Position numbers and translations under genes: made by a program | Part shown: piece after piece, positions 1-5,835 of the stretch | Position numbering within the stretch: the stretch's first letter is position 1 | Layout of the letters: each line of letters starts with the position of its first letter | The notes under the pieces: generated by a model | Databases searched by the model: none | What the model was told of the DNA's origin: nothing | Seen by the model: the letters and a program-made list of their open reading frames with translations, nothing else | From: Methanobacteriaceae archaeon | GTDB taxonomy: Archaea; Methanobacteriota; Methanobacteria; Methanobacteriales; Methanobacteriaceae | DNA length: 7,499 nt | Reading direction: 5' to 3' | NCBI GenBank assembly: GCA_011620845.1 | Contig: WOYJ01000097.1 | Span: 1-7,499 of the forward strand

Positions 1-60
1 AATAAATTGTACTCTCGTAAATTTTTATTTTAAATTAAACAGATTATAAAGGTGAATTAA

Positions 61-2001
61 GTGGCTCAAACCCCATCTACTTTATTACCTTCACCAAAGG
101 ATATTACACTTGTTCCATTTTCTATAGTGAGATATGCTTTAATGGGTGTGGGCATACTGGTTATCTATGGTTTTATTGGTTCTTTATTAATTATGAAGCT
201 TGATCCGGTAAATGCACTATATTTTACCATTATCACCATAGCAACTGTGGGATACGGTGATATAAGTCCTATTAACCCCGCACAAAAGCTTTTCGCTATG
301 ACACTGGTAATAGGTGGGGTGGGATTGGTGGCTTACGCTTTTACTTTAACAGTGACGGTGGTTAGTATGGCAGTTGAAGAAATAATAACGGGCGCTAAGC
401 AGAGACATAGGATATTTGACACTAATGACCATTTTATAATATGTGGTTATGGAAGAGTGGGCAGCGCAGTTCATCGGGAATTATTAAGAAGAAAGCAAAG
501 GGCAATAATAATTGAAAAAGACAAAACAGTTGTTGAAAAAGAGTTATGGGAAGAACCAGATGTATTAGCCATTCCAGGAGACGCTACAGATGAAGATATT
601 ATTAAGGATGCTGGAATAGAACGTGCTAGAGGAGTTATAATTACTACCGGGGATGATGTGGATAACCTATTTATAACCCTTACTGCACGTGAAATACGTT
701 CGGACATATGGATAGTCACCAGAGCCAGTAAAAAGGTGAATATCAAGAGACTTTATCGTGCAGGTGCTGACAAGGTTATATCTCCGGAAACAAGTGGTGC
801 TGAAGATATATTTTTTGCAGCCATCCAACCTACCATCATGAAGATCACTCTAATGCACGGAGTAGATGGTATAAGAAGGGAAGCTGAAATTATCCTAAAA
901 CACAACTGTACATTAGAAAATATAGAATATCATTTACCTGAATTTAAAGAACCACTAGCGAGAAAAATAGAAGTATCCGGTTTAGATGAGATTGATCGAT
1001 TCTTAAAAAGTTTAGAAAAAGAACCATCACGAAAAAAATCTTTGGAACGGATATATGAGTCGGTTAGCGGAATTCATTCACACTGGATATCCGGCCCTAA
1101 CAGAGAAGCTCTAAACGCCGTAACAGATGAACTTAAAAAAGAAGGCATTTTATTAGGTGTGAACTTAACTGAAGATGAAATTAAGGAAGTGGCCCGTAAA
1201 TACGGACGATTAGTCGAGGTAGTTATTAAACCAGAGATAAAGATCACAGAAAACCACAGTCTACCCGATATAAGGGAAGAATCAGAGATTATCTTGGAAA
1301 ACGGAGGAACTTTGGAGGATATCGAATATTATTTGCCTGGATTTAACGAACCTTTACATAGAAAAATAGAATTATCAGAACCAGAAAAGATGGAATCTTT
1401 TTTAAACCATTTGGAAGAAGATGAACAGCGAATGGAATCTTTAGAAAGGTTATATAATTTATCTGGTAGTGGAATTCATTCACATCGAGTTTCAGCCCCG
1501 GATACGGATTCTTTGGCTAAAATAGAGAAAAAATTGAAGGAAAAGGGCTTCCTTTTAGGTGTAAATCTGAGCCATGCAGAAATTGAACAGAAGATCAAAG
1601 AATATGGAAGGGTCAGTGAAATGATTTTAAAACACAAGCCTGGACAGACAGACGATAAAAGAGTAGTGATAAGTAATCATGGGCGTATATTAGATTCTAA
1701 ACATTATCTTCCAGGGGTAAGGCAAGTAGTAACCAGACGGCTTTATTTAAAGGATGAAGAAGATCTTAAAAACTGCGAAGAGGAATATAAAAAACCAGAA
1801 GCCCAGAGATCTCTTAGAGCTCTTTCAGCCATATCGAGGAATGTACATTCCCACATCATATCTGCAGGGGATATTGAAACTGTTAAAAAGATAGAAAAAG
1901 AATTAGATAGATTAGGAATATTGATCGGTGTGAATTTACCTGAAAAAGAAATTTGGGCTCTTGTTGAAAGTGAAGAGCCTGTAAAATTCTGTATCGAATA
2001 G
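61..2001 (+). CDS. Two-TM potassium channel with RCK (TrkA-N) domain and three C-terminal repeats of an unrecognised domain
   Basis: This is a predicted K+-selective channel gated from the cytosol, 646 residues long. In order it has TM1 (about 21-45), a pore helix and the selectivity filter TVGYGD (62-67), TM2 (about 76-100), and a Rossmann-type RCK N-lobe (about 123-258). The RCK lobe has GYGRVG (129-134), an acidic residue E152 after the second strand, and GDATDED (173-179), as in MthK/TrkA. No canonical RCK_C/TrkA_C lobe follows. Residues about 269-636 are instead three copies of a roughly 120-residue unit (listed separately), which makes the protein nearly twice the length of MthK. The start is GTG at 61, preceded by GGTGA (51-55) with a 5-nt spacer; the next in-frame Met (28) would remove part of TM1. 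The channel and RCK assignment is firm. The role of the repeats (ligand sensing, metal binding or gating) is inference. Confidence 0.93.
   Translation: MAQTPSTLLPSPKDITLVPFSIVRYALMGVGILVIYGFIGSLLIMKLDPVNALYFTIITIATVGYGDISPINPAQKLFAMTLVIGGVGLVAYAFTLTVTVVSMAVEEIITGAKQRHRIFDTNDHFIICGYGRVGSAVHRELLRRKQRAIIIEKDKTVVEKELWEEPDVLAIPGDATDEDIIKDAGIERARGVIITTGDDVDNLFITLTAREIRSDIWIVTRASKKVNIKRLYRAGADKVISPETSGAEDIFFAAIQPTIMKITLMHGVDGIRREAEIILKHNCTLENIEYHLPEFKEPLARKIEVSGLDEIDRFLKSLEKEPSRKKSLERIYESVSGIHSHWISGPNREALNAVTDELKKEGILLGVNLTEDEIKEVARKYGRLVEVVIKPEIKITENHSLPDIREESEIILENGGTLEDIEYYLPGFNEPLHRKIELSEPEKMESFLNHLEEDEQRMESLERLYNLSGSGIHSHRVSAPDTDSLAKIEKKLKEKGFLLGVNLSHAEIEQKIKEYGRVSEMILKHKPGQTDDKRVVISNHGRILDSKHYLPGVRQVVTRRLYLKDEEDLKNCEEEYKKPEAQRSLRALSAISRNVHSHIISAGDIETVKKIEKELDRLGILIGVNLPEKEIWALVESEEPVKFCIE
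865..1230 (+). repeat. Channel C-terminal repeat unit 1 (residues about 269-390)
   Basis: This is the first copy of the unrecognised domain. Landmarks are AEIIL (275-279), LENIEY then LPEF (285-295), EPLARKIE (297-304), SLERIY (327-332), IHSH (338-341) and LLGVNL (364-369), ending at YGRLVEV. By hand alignment it is about half identical to unit 2. The predicted pattern is a strand at IHSHWIS, a helix, then a strand at ILLGVNL. Confidence 0.85.
1267..1632 (+). repeat. Channel C-terminal repeat unit 2 (residues about 403-524)
   Basis: This is the second copy. It has SEIIL (408-412), LEDIEY then LPGF (418-428), EPLHRKIE (430-437), SLERLY (460-465), IHSH (472-475) and LLGVNL (498-503). At DNA level, 14 bases around the IHSH codons (1471-1484) are identical to unit 1 (1069-1082), exactly 402 nt (134 codons) away. 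This suggests a fairly recent or constrained duplication. Confidence 0.85.
1657..1968 (+). repeat. Channel C-terminal repeat unit 3, divergent (residues about 533-636)
   Basis: This is the third and most diverged copy. The glutamate-rich opening is lost, but HYLPG (548-552), RRLYL (559-563), VHSH (595-598) and LIGVNL (621-626) remain. The distance from the first His of HSH to the Gly of LGVNL is 27 residues in all three copies (339-366, 473-500, 596-623). Confidence 0.78.
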
Positions 2002-2011
2002 TATTATTCTT

Positions 2012-2058
2012 AAAAAATTAGTTTATGGTTAAAAAATTTTAAAATAATTTTTCTAACC
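2012..2058. terminator. Shared terminator region between the convergent channel and ftr genes
   Basis: An imperfect inverted repeat (2027-2038 with 2046-2058, one bulged C, loop 2039-2045) lies between the convergent genes and overlaps the ftr stop codon. Read on the minus strand, two T6 tracts (complements of 2031-2036 and 2012-2017) follow the ftr stop, as expected for archaeal oligo-T termination. On the plus strand a T5 run (2048-2052) lies in the right arm. Function is inferred from position and composition. Confidence 0.5.
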
Positions 2059-2935
2059 ATATCTGGTAGGCGCCCAGAGTACCGTCGTAGTTACCGGCAT
2101 ATATCCTTTTTACCCCTGGAATTTTTACTGCGGCGGATATTCCTGCTTTCATGGCGGCTGACACTTCTTTTTCGCCCATTCCATCAATGACTATCTCGTA
2201 GATACCGTTTATTTCCTGTGGCACCTCACAAACCACTCCTTCCACACCTCTCAGGGTGGGGCAGAATTTTTCGTTGGTTGAGGCGGCCATGAATTTGTAT
2301 TTGGAACCTATCTTGGATCCAGAAGCTACGATACCGCCAGGGAATGGTGTTATTGTACCAACGACATTTTCAATGGCATCTACTGCAACTTCAGCCGATA
2401 CTAATGCTGATGCCTGGTTTTCAGCCATTATGAAGAAGTTTCCACCGGCTACTCCCTTTTTGATTCCTAATTCTCCTTCGATTATGAAATCTCCAGACAT
2501 GATGGGGACTTTATAGACTGTTCTTCCTGCTATCTCTCCTTTACTTTCAAATCCGTCTCCGAAGAATTTTAATTTAAATCCTATCTTTAGTTTTTCCTCT
2601 GCGTCATCTCCCATGGCATCGAATACCGCGGTGGTTGCGGAGGTAAGTACACATTGTCCTATTCTCTCCAGGAGCTGGTGTTCCAGTTCATCCTTTTTGG
2701 GGTGGCAGATCATCACTATGTAGCCGGGTCTTCCGTCTGGTGTTTCACTGGGTGGTACGTAACGGTCGATCCCTGCTTCTGCAGGGCACATTATAACCGA
2801 TGAACCGAATCCCACTGTTTCGTCTGCAGCTATTTTTGCGAATTTTTCGGTAGCTGCGGTGATTAAAAATCTGGACACGAAAATGTCAAATGCTTCTGCG
2901 AAGGTATCCTCTATTTCAACGTTGTTTAACTGCAT
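2039..2935 (-). CDS. ftr: Formylmethanofuran:tetrahydromethanopterin N-formyltransferase (Ftr)
   Basis: Ftr moves the formyl group from formylmethanofuran to N5 of tetrahydromethanopterin (EC 2.3.1.101), the second step of CO2 reduction to methane, in the cytosol. The 298-residue product is close to the usual length of about 296. It carries recognisable family stretches: VEIEDTFAEAF (6-16), CPAEAGIDRYVPP (50-62), TPDGRPGYI (65-73), KLKFFGDGF (121-129), SGDFIIEGELG (147-157), GVAGGNFFIM (161-170), TPFPGGIVASGSK (196-208) and the C-terminal AGNYDGTLGAYQIWL (280-294). The ATG at 2935 is preceded by AAGGTGA (complement of 2940-2946) with a 4-nt spacer, placed in the 17-bp gap after the upstream flavoprotein gene, so the two are probably one operon. 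Methanobacteriales can carry a second Ftr paralog; I cannot tell from sequence alone whether this is the catabolic main copy. No truncation or missing segment is seen. Confidence 0.96.
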   Translation of the reverse strand: MQLNNVEIEDTFAEAFDIFVSRFLITAATEKFAKIAADETVGFGSSVIMCPAEAGIDRYVPPSETPDGRPGYIVMICHPKKDELEHQLLERIGQCVLTSATTAVFDAMGDDAEEKLKIGFKLKFFGDGFESKGEIAGRTVYKVPIMSGDFIIEGELGIKKGVAGGNFFIMAENQASALVSAEVAVDAIENVVGTITPFPGGIVASGSKIGSKYKFMAASTNEKFCPTLRGVEGVVCEVPQEINGIYEIVIDGMGEKEVSAAMKAGISAAVKIPGVKRIYAGNYDGTLGAYQIWLEKLF

Positions 2936-2952
2936 TCTATCACCTTAAAAAA

Positions 2953-3348
2953 TTAATCCAATTTTTTGCCTGCATCCCCTACTTTAACAGAGTAAATTTC
3001 TTCAATATCTATAACTACGGCTGCTTTTGGTGCGGGTGCCAGGGGTGATGTCTCTTTAACCCAATTAACAACCTCATCATAATATTCTCCGCTGGTGTAG
3101 ATCTTCACTGTCCCCTTAAATTGGAAGGGATATTTTGCAGCGTCTTCTACTACAAAGGCCACTTTAGGATTGGCTTCAAGATTTTTCCTGGTTTTAATCA
3201 TATAACTGTCTGCTATAATTACTGTTTTATTATCGAGTGGTTTGATATTTCCAATGGGAACTACGTTTGGCACGCCGTCAGTAGTGGCAGTAGCAACATA
3301 TGCTCTGCTTCTTGCTATAACGTCCATCATCTCCTGTGTCATTACCAT
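2953..3348 (-). CDS. Small PNPOx-fold (FMN-binding split barrel) flavoprotein
   Basis: This is a 131-residue protein of the pyridoxamine 5'-phosphate oxidase-like superfamily, small split-barrel proteins that bind FMN (some relatives bind F420). Supporting features are the N-terminal helix with RSRAYVATATTDGVPNVVPIG (14-33), strands TVIIAD (42-47), KTRKNLEANPKVAFVVED (52-69) in the cofactor-contact region, and GTVKIYTSGEYYD (79-91). The substrate cannot be deduced. The frame stays open upstream to a TTG at 3369, but the ATG at 3348 is preferred: GAGGTG (complement of 3356-3361) lies 7 nt before it. The ATG at 3342 is a second option. Its stop is 17 bp before ftr on the same strand, so a shared transcript is likely. 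It could be a flavin reductase or an F420-linked oxidoreductase, but neither is shown. Confidence 0.85.
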   Translation of the reverse strand: MVMTQEMMDVIARSRAYVATATTDGVPNVVPIGNIKPLDNKTVIIADSYMIKTRKNLEANPKVAFVVEDAAKYPFQFKGTVKIYTSGEYYDEVVNWVKETSPLAPAPKAAVVIDIEEIYSVKVGDAGKKLD

Positions 3349-3355
3349 ACTAATA

Positions 3356-3361
3356 CACCTC
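3356..3361 (-). promoter_or_regulatory. Ribosome binding site fixing the flavoprotein start
   Basis: GAGGTG on the minus strand lies 7 nt before the ATG at 3348 and inside the reading frame opened by the upstream TTG at 3369. This argues for the shorter protein. Confidence 0.6.
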
Positions 3362-3407
3362 TGTCTCAATTTCTAAATGAAAATTATGTGATAATATTTT
3401 GGCAATC

Positions 3408-3426
3408 CTTTTTATATTTTTATAAA
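3408..3426 (-). promoter_or_regulatory. TATA-like promoter of the flavoprotein-ftr unit
   Basis: On the minus strand an A/T box reading TTTATAAAAATATAAAAAGG lies about 60-75 nt upstream of the ATG at 3348, immediately after the stop codon of the membrane protein gene. This fits an archaeal TATA element with initiation about 25 nt downstream. No clear oligo-T terminator separates it from the upstream gene, so read-through is also possible. Confidence 0.45.
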
Positions 3427-4452
3427 TTAATCCCGGCCTAAATTTTTTGATATCTGATCCATCACCCCTGATCCAAAGTAGGGCAGCATTAAAATACCCA
3501 GAAATGAAGGCATCCAAAAGGATATCAGCCTCTCTATTATTGTGGCTGCTGCGCTTACAGATGGTGGAACTCCGGCTATTGAAAAGAGTAGTATCATCAT
3601 CCCATCTACAGCACCCAGCCCACCAGGGAGAAGGGGCACTATGCCAATTAGAGTGCTTATTAAAAATACTACGGCTATAGCTTCCAGGGAGATAGGGGTG
3701 TTGAATGCCATGAAGATTATGTAAACCCTGATTATCTCCACAAACCAGATTAAAAAGGATAATGGGAGGGCGTAGAGGAGTATCTTCCTGTTTTTTATCA
3801 GGGTTCTGATGCTGTTTTGAAACCCGCTAAGTGCGTTTAAAGCTCTTTTTTCCAGTTTACTGTGGTCTTTTTTGGAAAATCTTTTTATAACATTCACCAC
3901 CCATCTGGTGACCTTTTCGCCCATTTTCTGATCAATGGACATGTAAAACCCGATTATAAACAGTACCAGCAACACTGCCACTGATGTGATCAGGGCATAA
4001 ATTGTTAAGGTGGATAGTTGAAGGTACAGAACTGTGTATATTATTGTAATTACAGCCAGTAAAAACAGTGGAAAAGTATCCAAACCCTTATCAGCTATCA
4101 CCGTGGCAAAAGAATTTTCCATGGGGCATTTAGTATATTTGCCCAGGATATAAGCCCGTATCGGTTCTCCCCCTCCTCTGCCGCTGGGGGTGATGTTGTT
4201 TACCGCCATACCCACCAGTAGCATGGGTAACAGGGCTAATTTCTTGATTTTTATGTCCACCACCTGGATGTTGATGGACCATCTTTCTGTCCAGAGACCG
4301 AAGAGCAGGAACTGGATTAAAAATGCCAGAACCACATACCAGGGATTGGCCATCCCCAGGGCATTCAAAATCTCTTCCGGCCCGATTAACAGCACTAGTA
4401 CTGCCAAAACACCAATTCCCAGGGCTAAAAGCATCAAAGTTTGATATTTCAT
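3427..4452 (-). CDS. Flippase-like integral membrane protein (LPG synthase TM / UPF0104 family)
   Basis: This is a polytopic membrane protein of 341 residues, about the family's usual size, with roughly eight hydrophobic segments (about 5-24, 37-55, 71-88, 125-146, 150-171, 225-249, 258-276, 306-327). Family signatures are visible: NNITPSGRGGGEPIRAY (85-101), corresponding to the N..P...GGE..R motif, and PLLPGGLGAVDG (273-284). Members include the membrane part of bacterial lysylphosphatidylglycerol synthase and archaeal proteins of unproven role, often annotated as flippase-like. A part in lipid or envelope precursor handling is inferred from the family only. The upstream ATG at 4464 is less likely as start: GAGGT (complement of 4458-4462) overlaps it and lies 5 nt before the ATG at 4452. 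A basic loop (about 176-223) separates the two halves. Confidence 0.88.
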   Translation of the reverse strand: MKYQTLMLLALGIGVLAVLVLLIGPEEILNALGMANPWYVVLAFLIQFLLFGLWTERWSINIQVVDIKIKKLALLPMLLVGMAVNNITPSGRGGGEPIRAYILGKYTKCPMENSFATVIADKGLDTFPLFLLAVITIIYTVLYLQLSTLTIYALITSVAVLLVLFIIGFYMSIDQKMGEKVTRWVVNVIKRFSKKDHSKLEKRALNALSGFQNSIRTLIKNRKILLYALPLSFLIWFVEIIRVYIIFMAFNTPISLEAIAVVFLISTLIGIVPLLPGGLGAVDGMMILLFSIAGVPPSVSAAATIIERLISFWMPSFLGILMLPYFGSGVMDQISKNLGRD

Positions 4453-4457
4453 GTAAT

Positions 4458-4462
4458 ACCTC
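4458..4462 (-). promoter_or_regulatory. Ribosome binding site deciding the flippase-like gene start
   Basis: GAGGT on the minus strand overlaps the first possible ATG (4464) and stands 5 nt before the second ATG (4452), so the second is the probable start. Confidence 0.6.
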
Positions 4463-4518
4463 ATATTTCGAAATGTTTCAAAAAAAAGGTTACCATCCTA
4501 TTATCTTTGGAAGAAATA

Positions 4519-4568
4519 AAACTTAAGTTTATTCATAAGGATTCATAGATTGAAGAAAATTTATAAAT
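4519..4568 (-). promoter_or_regulatory. Candidate promoter and operator upstream of the flippase-like gene
   Basis: Read on the minus strand there is a TATA-like ATTTATAAAT (4559-4568). It is followed by two direct copies of TATGAAT (complements of 4541-4547 and 4531-4537, 10 bp apart) and then a perfect 12-bp palindrome, AAACTTAAGTTT (4519-4530). The order suggests a promoter with regulator contacts around the initiation site. No regulator is identified. Confidence 0.35.
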
Positions 4569-4591
4569 CAAAAATGAAATTTTAAACTAGT

Positions 4592-4610
4592 AAAATAAAA
4601 TTAAAAAAAA
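4592..4610 (-). terminator. Oligo-T terminator of the PepSY-like gene
   Basis: On the minus strand a T8 tract (complement of 4603-4610) followed by further T-rich sequence to 4592 lies about 27 nt past the stop codon of the gene at 4637. This is typical of archaeal U-tract termination. Confidence 0.55.
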
Positions 4611-4636
4611 TGAAATGGTGTTTTAGTATTGGAAGG

Positions 4637-5035
4637 TTAAGTAACTCCTCCAGCACCACCTACATTCTTCCCGGTGTAGGCATCTATTTCTATTTGCCCT
4701 ACAGTGCTACCGTTCATTAGTACCGGTACGACATAAATTTTCTTCCCATCTTCTTCAACTAATCGTGGAGTTCCTGCCGTTGCATTTGGTTCTTCTATAT
4801 ATTGTAGAGCAATATCTTGAGCTTCTTGAGCAGATATCATATTTTGTCCTGAACTATTTTCTGATGCACTTGACTGTGAAGCTTCATTATTGGTGGTGGT
4901 AGTTCCATTGTCACTTGTTTCATTGTCACTGGTTTGGGTGTTGGTTTTTGGCGGGTTAGAACCAGCGTATATACCAGCACCTATAACTACCACTATTACT
5001 ATTGCCAGTATAGCTATTGTTGGTTTGTTGACCAT
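4637..5035 (-). CDS. Small membrane-anchored protein with PepSY-like C-terminal domain
   Basis: This is a 132-residue protein in three parts. The first is an N-terminal hydrophobic segment (5-24) with a basic residue before it, acting as membrane anchor or signal. The second is a low-complexity Ser/Thr/Asn/Gln linker (about 25-65). The third is a compact C-terminal domain (about 66-132) resembling one PepSY repeat: ISAQEAQDIALQYI (67-80), then RLVEEDGKKIYVVPV (91-105) and GQIEIDAYTGKNVG (113-126). Five N-X-S/T sequons (N38, N43, N60, N84, N108) make surface N-glycosylation plausible. PepSY domains occur in secreted proteins and protease propeptides and are thought to inhibit or chaperone; which applies here is unknown. 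The start is well supported by AAAGGAGGA (complement of 5041-5049) close before the ATG. Confidence 0.8.
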   Translation of the reverse strand: MVNKPTIAILAIVIVVVIGAGIYAGSNPPKTNTQTSDNETSDNGTTTTNNEASQSSASENSSGQNMISAQEAQDIALQYIEEPNATAGTPRLVEEDGKKIYVVPVLMNGSTVGQIEIDAYTGKNVGGAGGVT

Positions 5036-5040
5036 ATTTC

Positions 5041-5049
5041 TCCTCCTTT
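5041..5049 (-). promoter_or_regulatory. Strong Shine-Dalgarno of the PepSY-like gene
   Basis: AAAGGAGGA on the minus strand lies 5 nt before the ATG at 5035. It is the strongest ribosome binding site on the minus strand of this window. Confidence 0.75.
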
Positions 5050-5064
5050 ATATTATATTGGATG

Positions 5065-5096
5065 GTATCATACATAAATCTTAGTGTACGTATGAT
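5065..5096 (-). promoter_or_regulatory. Inverted repeat over the putative TATA box of the PepSY-like gene
   Basis: ATCATAC (5067-5073) and GTATGAT (5090-5096) form a perfect 7-bp inverted repeat with a 16-bp spacer. The left arm lies inside a smaller palindrome, GTATCATAC (5065-5073). On the minus strand a TATA-like TTTATGTA falls just inside this element, about 35-45 nt before the ATG. A repressor operator is a reasonable inference; no regulator is known. Confidence 0.4.
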
Positions 5097-5236
5097 TTTC
5101 TATGTTTTCCAACCAAAATTTAATTAGATAAACCCATCTATTTAAAACTTATGGGTAAAAAAGGGAAACAGACAAGCTCTATAATCGATTCGAACCCTTT
5201 GTTTCACTTTAAAAACAAATCTTAGCCGGAATAGGA

Positions 5237-5707
5237 TCAGAGGTGGTTAACTTGGTGGCTTAAATCTTCCTCGTCCAGTAAAACTACGGTTTTATCACCG
5301 GTCAGGTATCCGCATGTCTCACCAGGGTTGATTATAAGGGTTTCACCTTCTTTAATTTCCAGTTGATGGGTATGACCGGTTACAAGGACGTCGTATTTAC
5401 CACATCCCGCAAGGGATTCCACCAGGGCGGGATTTGTTCCGTGTATCACTGCAATTTGAAGGTTATCAATTGATATTTCCTGAAAATCCTCCAAGTAACA
5501 CATGTTCCCGAATGCCTTCCTTAAACCATCTCTTTCACCATCGTTGTTGCCAAATATCGCTAAAAAGGGAGATTTGAGTTTCAGAAATTCCCTGGCAGTA
5601 AATGGTGATATCAAATCCCCAGCGTGGATAACTACTCCCACATGTTCACTGTTAAAGTACTCAACCGCCTTTTCAATGGCTTTTAAATTATCATGGCTGT
5701 CTGACAT
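5237..5707 (-). CDS. Metallophosphoesterase / phosphodiesterase, YfcE/MJ0936 type
   Basis: This is a calcineurin-like metallophosphoesterase of the small YfcE/MJ0936 group, cytosolic enzymes that hydrolyse phosphodiesters with two divalent metals. All metal-ligand motifs are present: SDSH (D3, H5), AGD (D31), GNND (N54 and D56, 53-56), IHG (H89) and GHTH (H112, H114), then the INPGE turn (126-130). The length of 156 is slightly short because the first beta strand is missing from the ATG-started protein: SDSH sits at residues 2-5 instead of about 8-11. The frame upstream of 5707 is open and encodes LFIIGI, matching that strand, but holds no ATG, GTG or TTG codon nearby. Translation may start at a rare codon such as ATT (5719 or 5716), or the ATG may be used with a shortened strand. 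The physiological substrate is unknown. Confidence 0.88.
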   Translation of the reverse strand: MSDSHDNLKAIEKAVEYFNSEHVGVVIHAGDLISPFTAREFLKLKSPFLAIFGNNDGERDGLRKAFGNMCYLEDFQEISIDNLQIAVIHGTNPALVESLAGCGKYDVLVTGHTHQLEIKEGETLIINPGETCGYLTGDKTVVLLDEEDLSHQVNHL

Positions 5708-5738
5708 TATACCAATAATAAATAATCCCCCGTTTGAG

Positions 5739-5749
5739 TTTTTATATGG
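5739..5749 (-). promoter_or_regulatory. TATA-like box of the phosphodiesterase gene
   Basis: CCATATAAAAA on the minus strand would place initiation about 25 nt downstream, near 5715-5722. The transcript would then be leaderless or carry only a few bases before the start codon, which would explain why no proper Shine-Dalgarno is positioned for the ATG at 5707. Confidence 0.4.
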
Positions 5750-5822
5750 ACTTTTAATTGAGATTTTTAATAAATTTTATTTTTTATAACTAAATAAGTT
5801 AGAGGGGATAAATCATGTGCTG

Positions 5823-5828
5823 AAAAAA
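5823..5828 (-). terminator. T6 terminator after the C39 pseudogene
   Basis: On the minus strand a T6 run follows the reconstructed stop codon (complement of 5836-5838) by 7 nt, consistent with archaeal oligo-T termination. Confidence 0.4.
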
Positions 5829-5835
5829 TTGATGA

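Noticed and set aside
471..746. Minus-strand open frame of 91 codons inside the channel gene
   Set aside because: It lies fully opposite the RCK coding region, has no ribosome binding site and shows no recognisable motif, so it is a shadow frame.
3349..3369. Seven-residue N-terminal extension of the flavoprotein from a TTG codon
   Set aside because: The extension covers the GAGGTG ribosome binding site for the ATG at 3348 and adds nothing conserved.
5181..5199. tRNA T-loop-like GGGTTCGAATC on the minus strand between the PepSY-like and phosphodiesterase genes
   Set aside because: The five bases on either side do not pair as a T-stem, and no matching anticodon arm or acceptor stem is visible nearby. 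It is a chance match or at most a remnant.
5165..5205. Inverted repeat GAAACA/TGTTTC downstream of the phosphodiesterase gene
   Set aside because: The arms are only 6 bp with a loop of about 29 nt, and no strong T-tract is adjacent. It is too weak to call a terminator.
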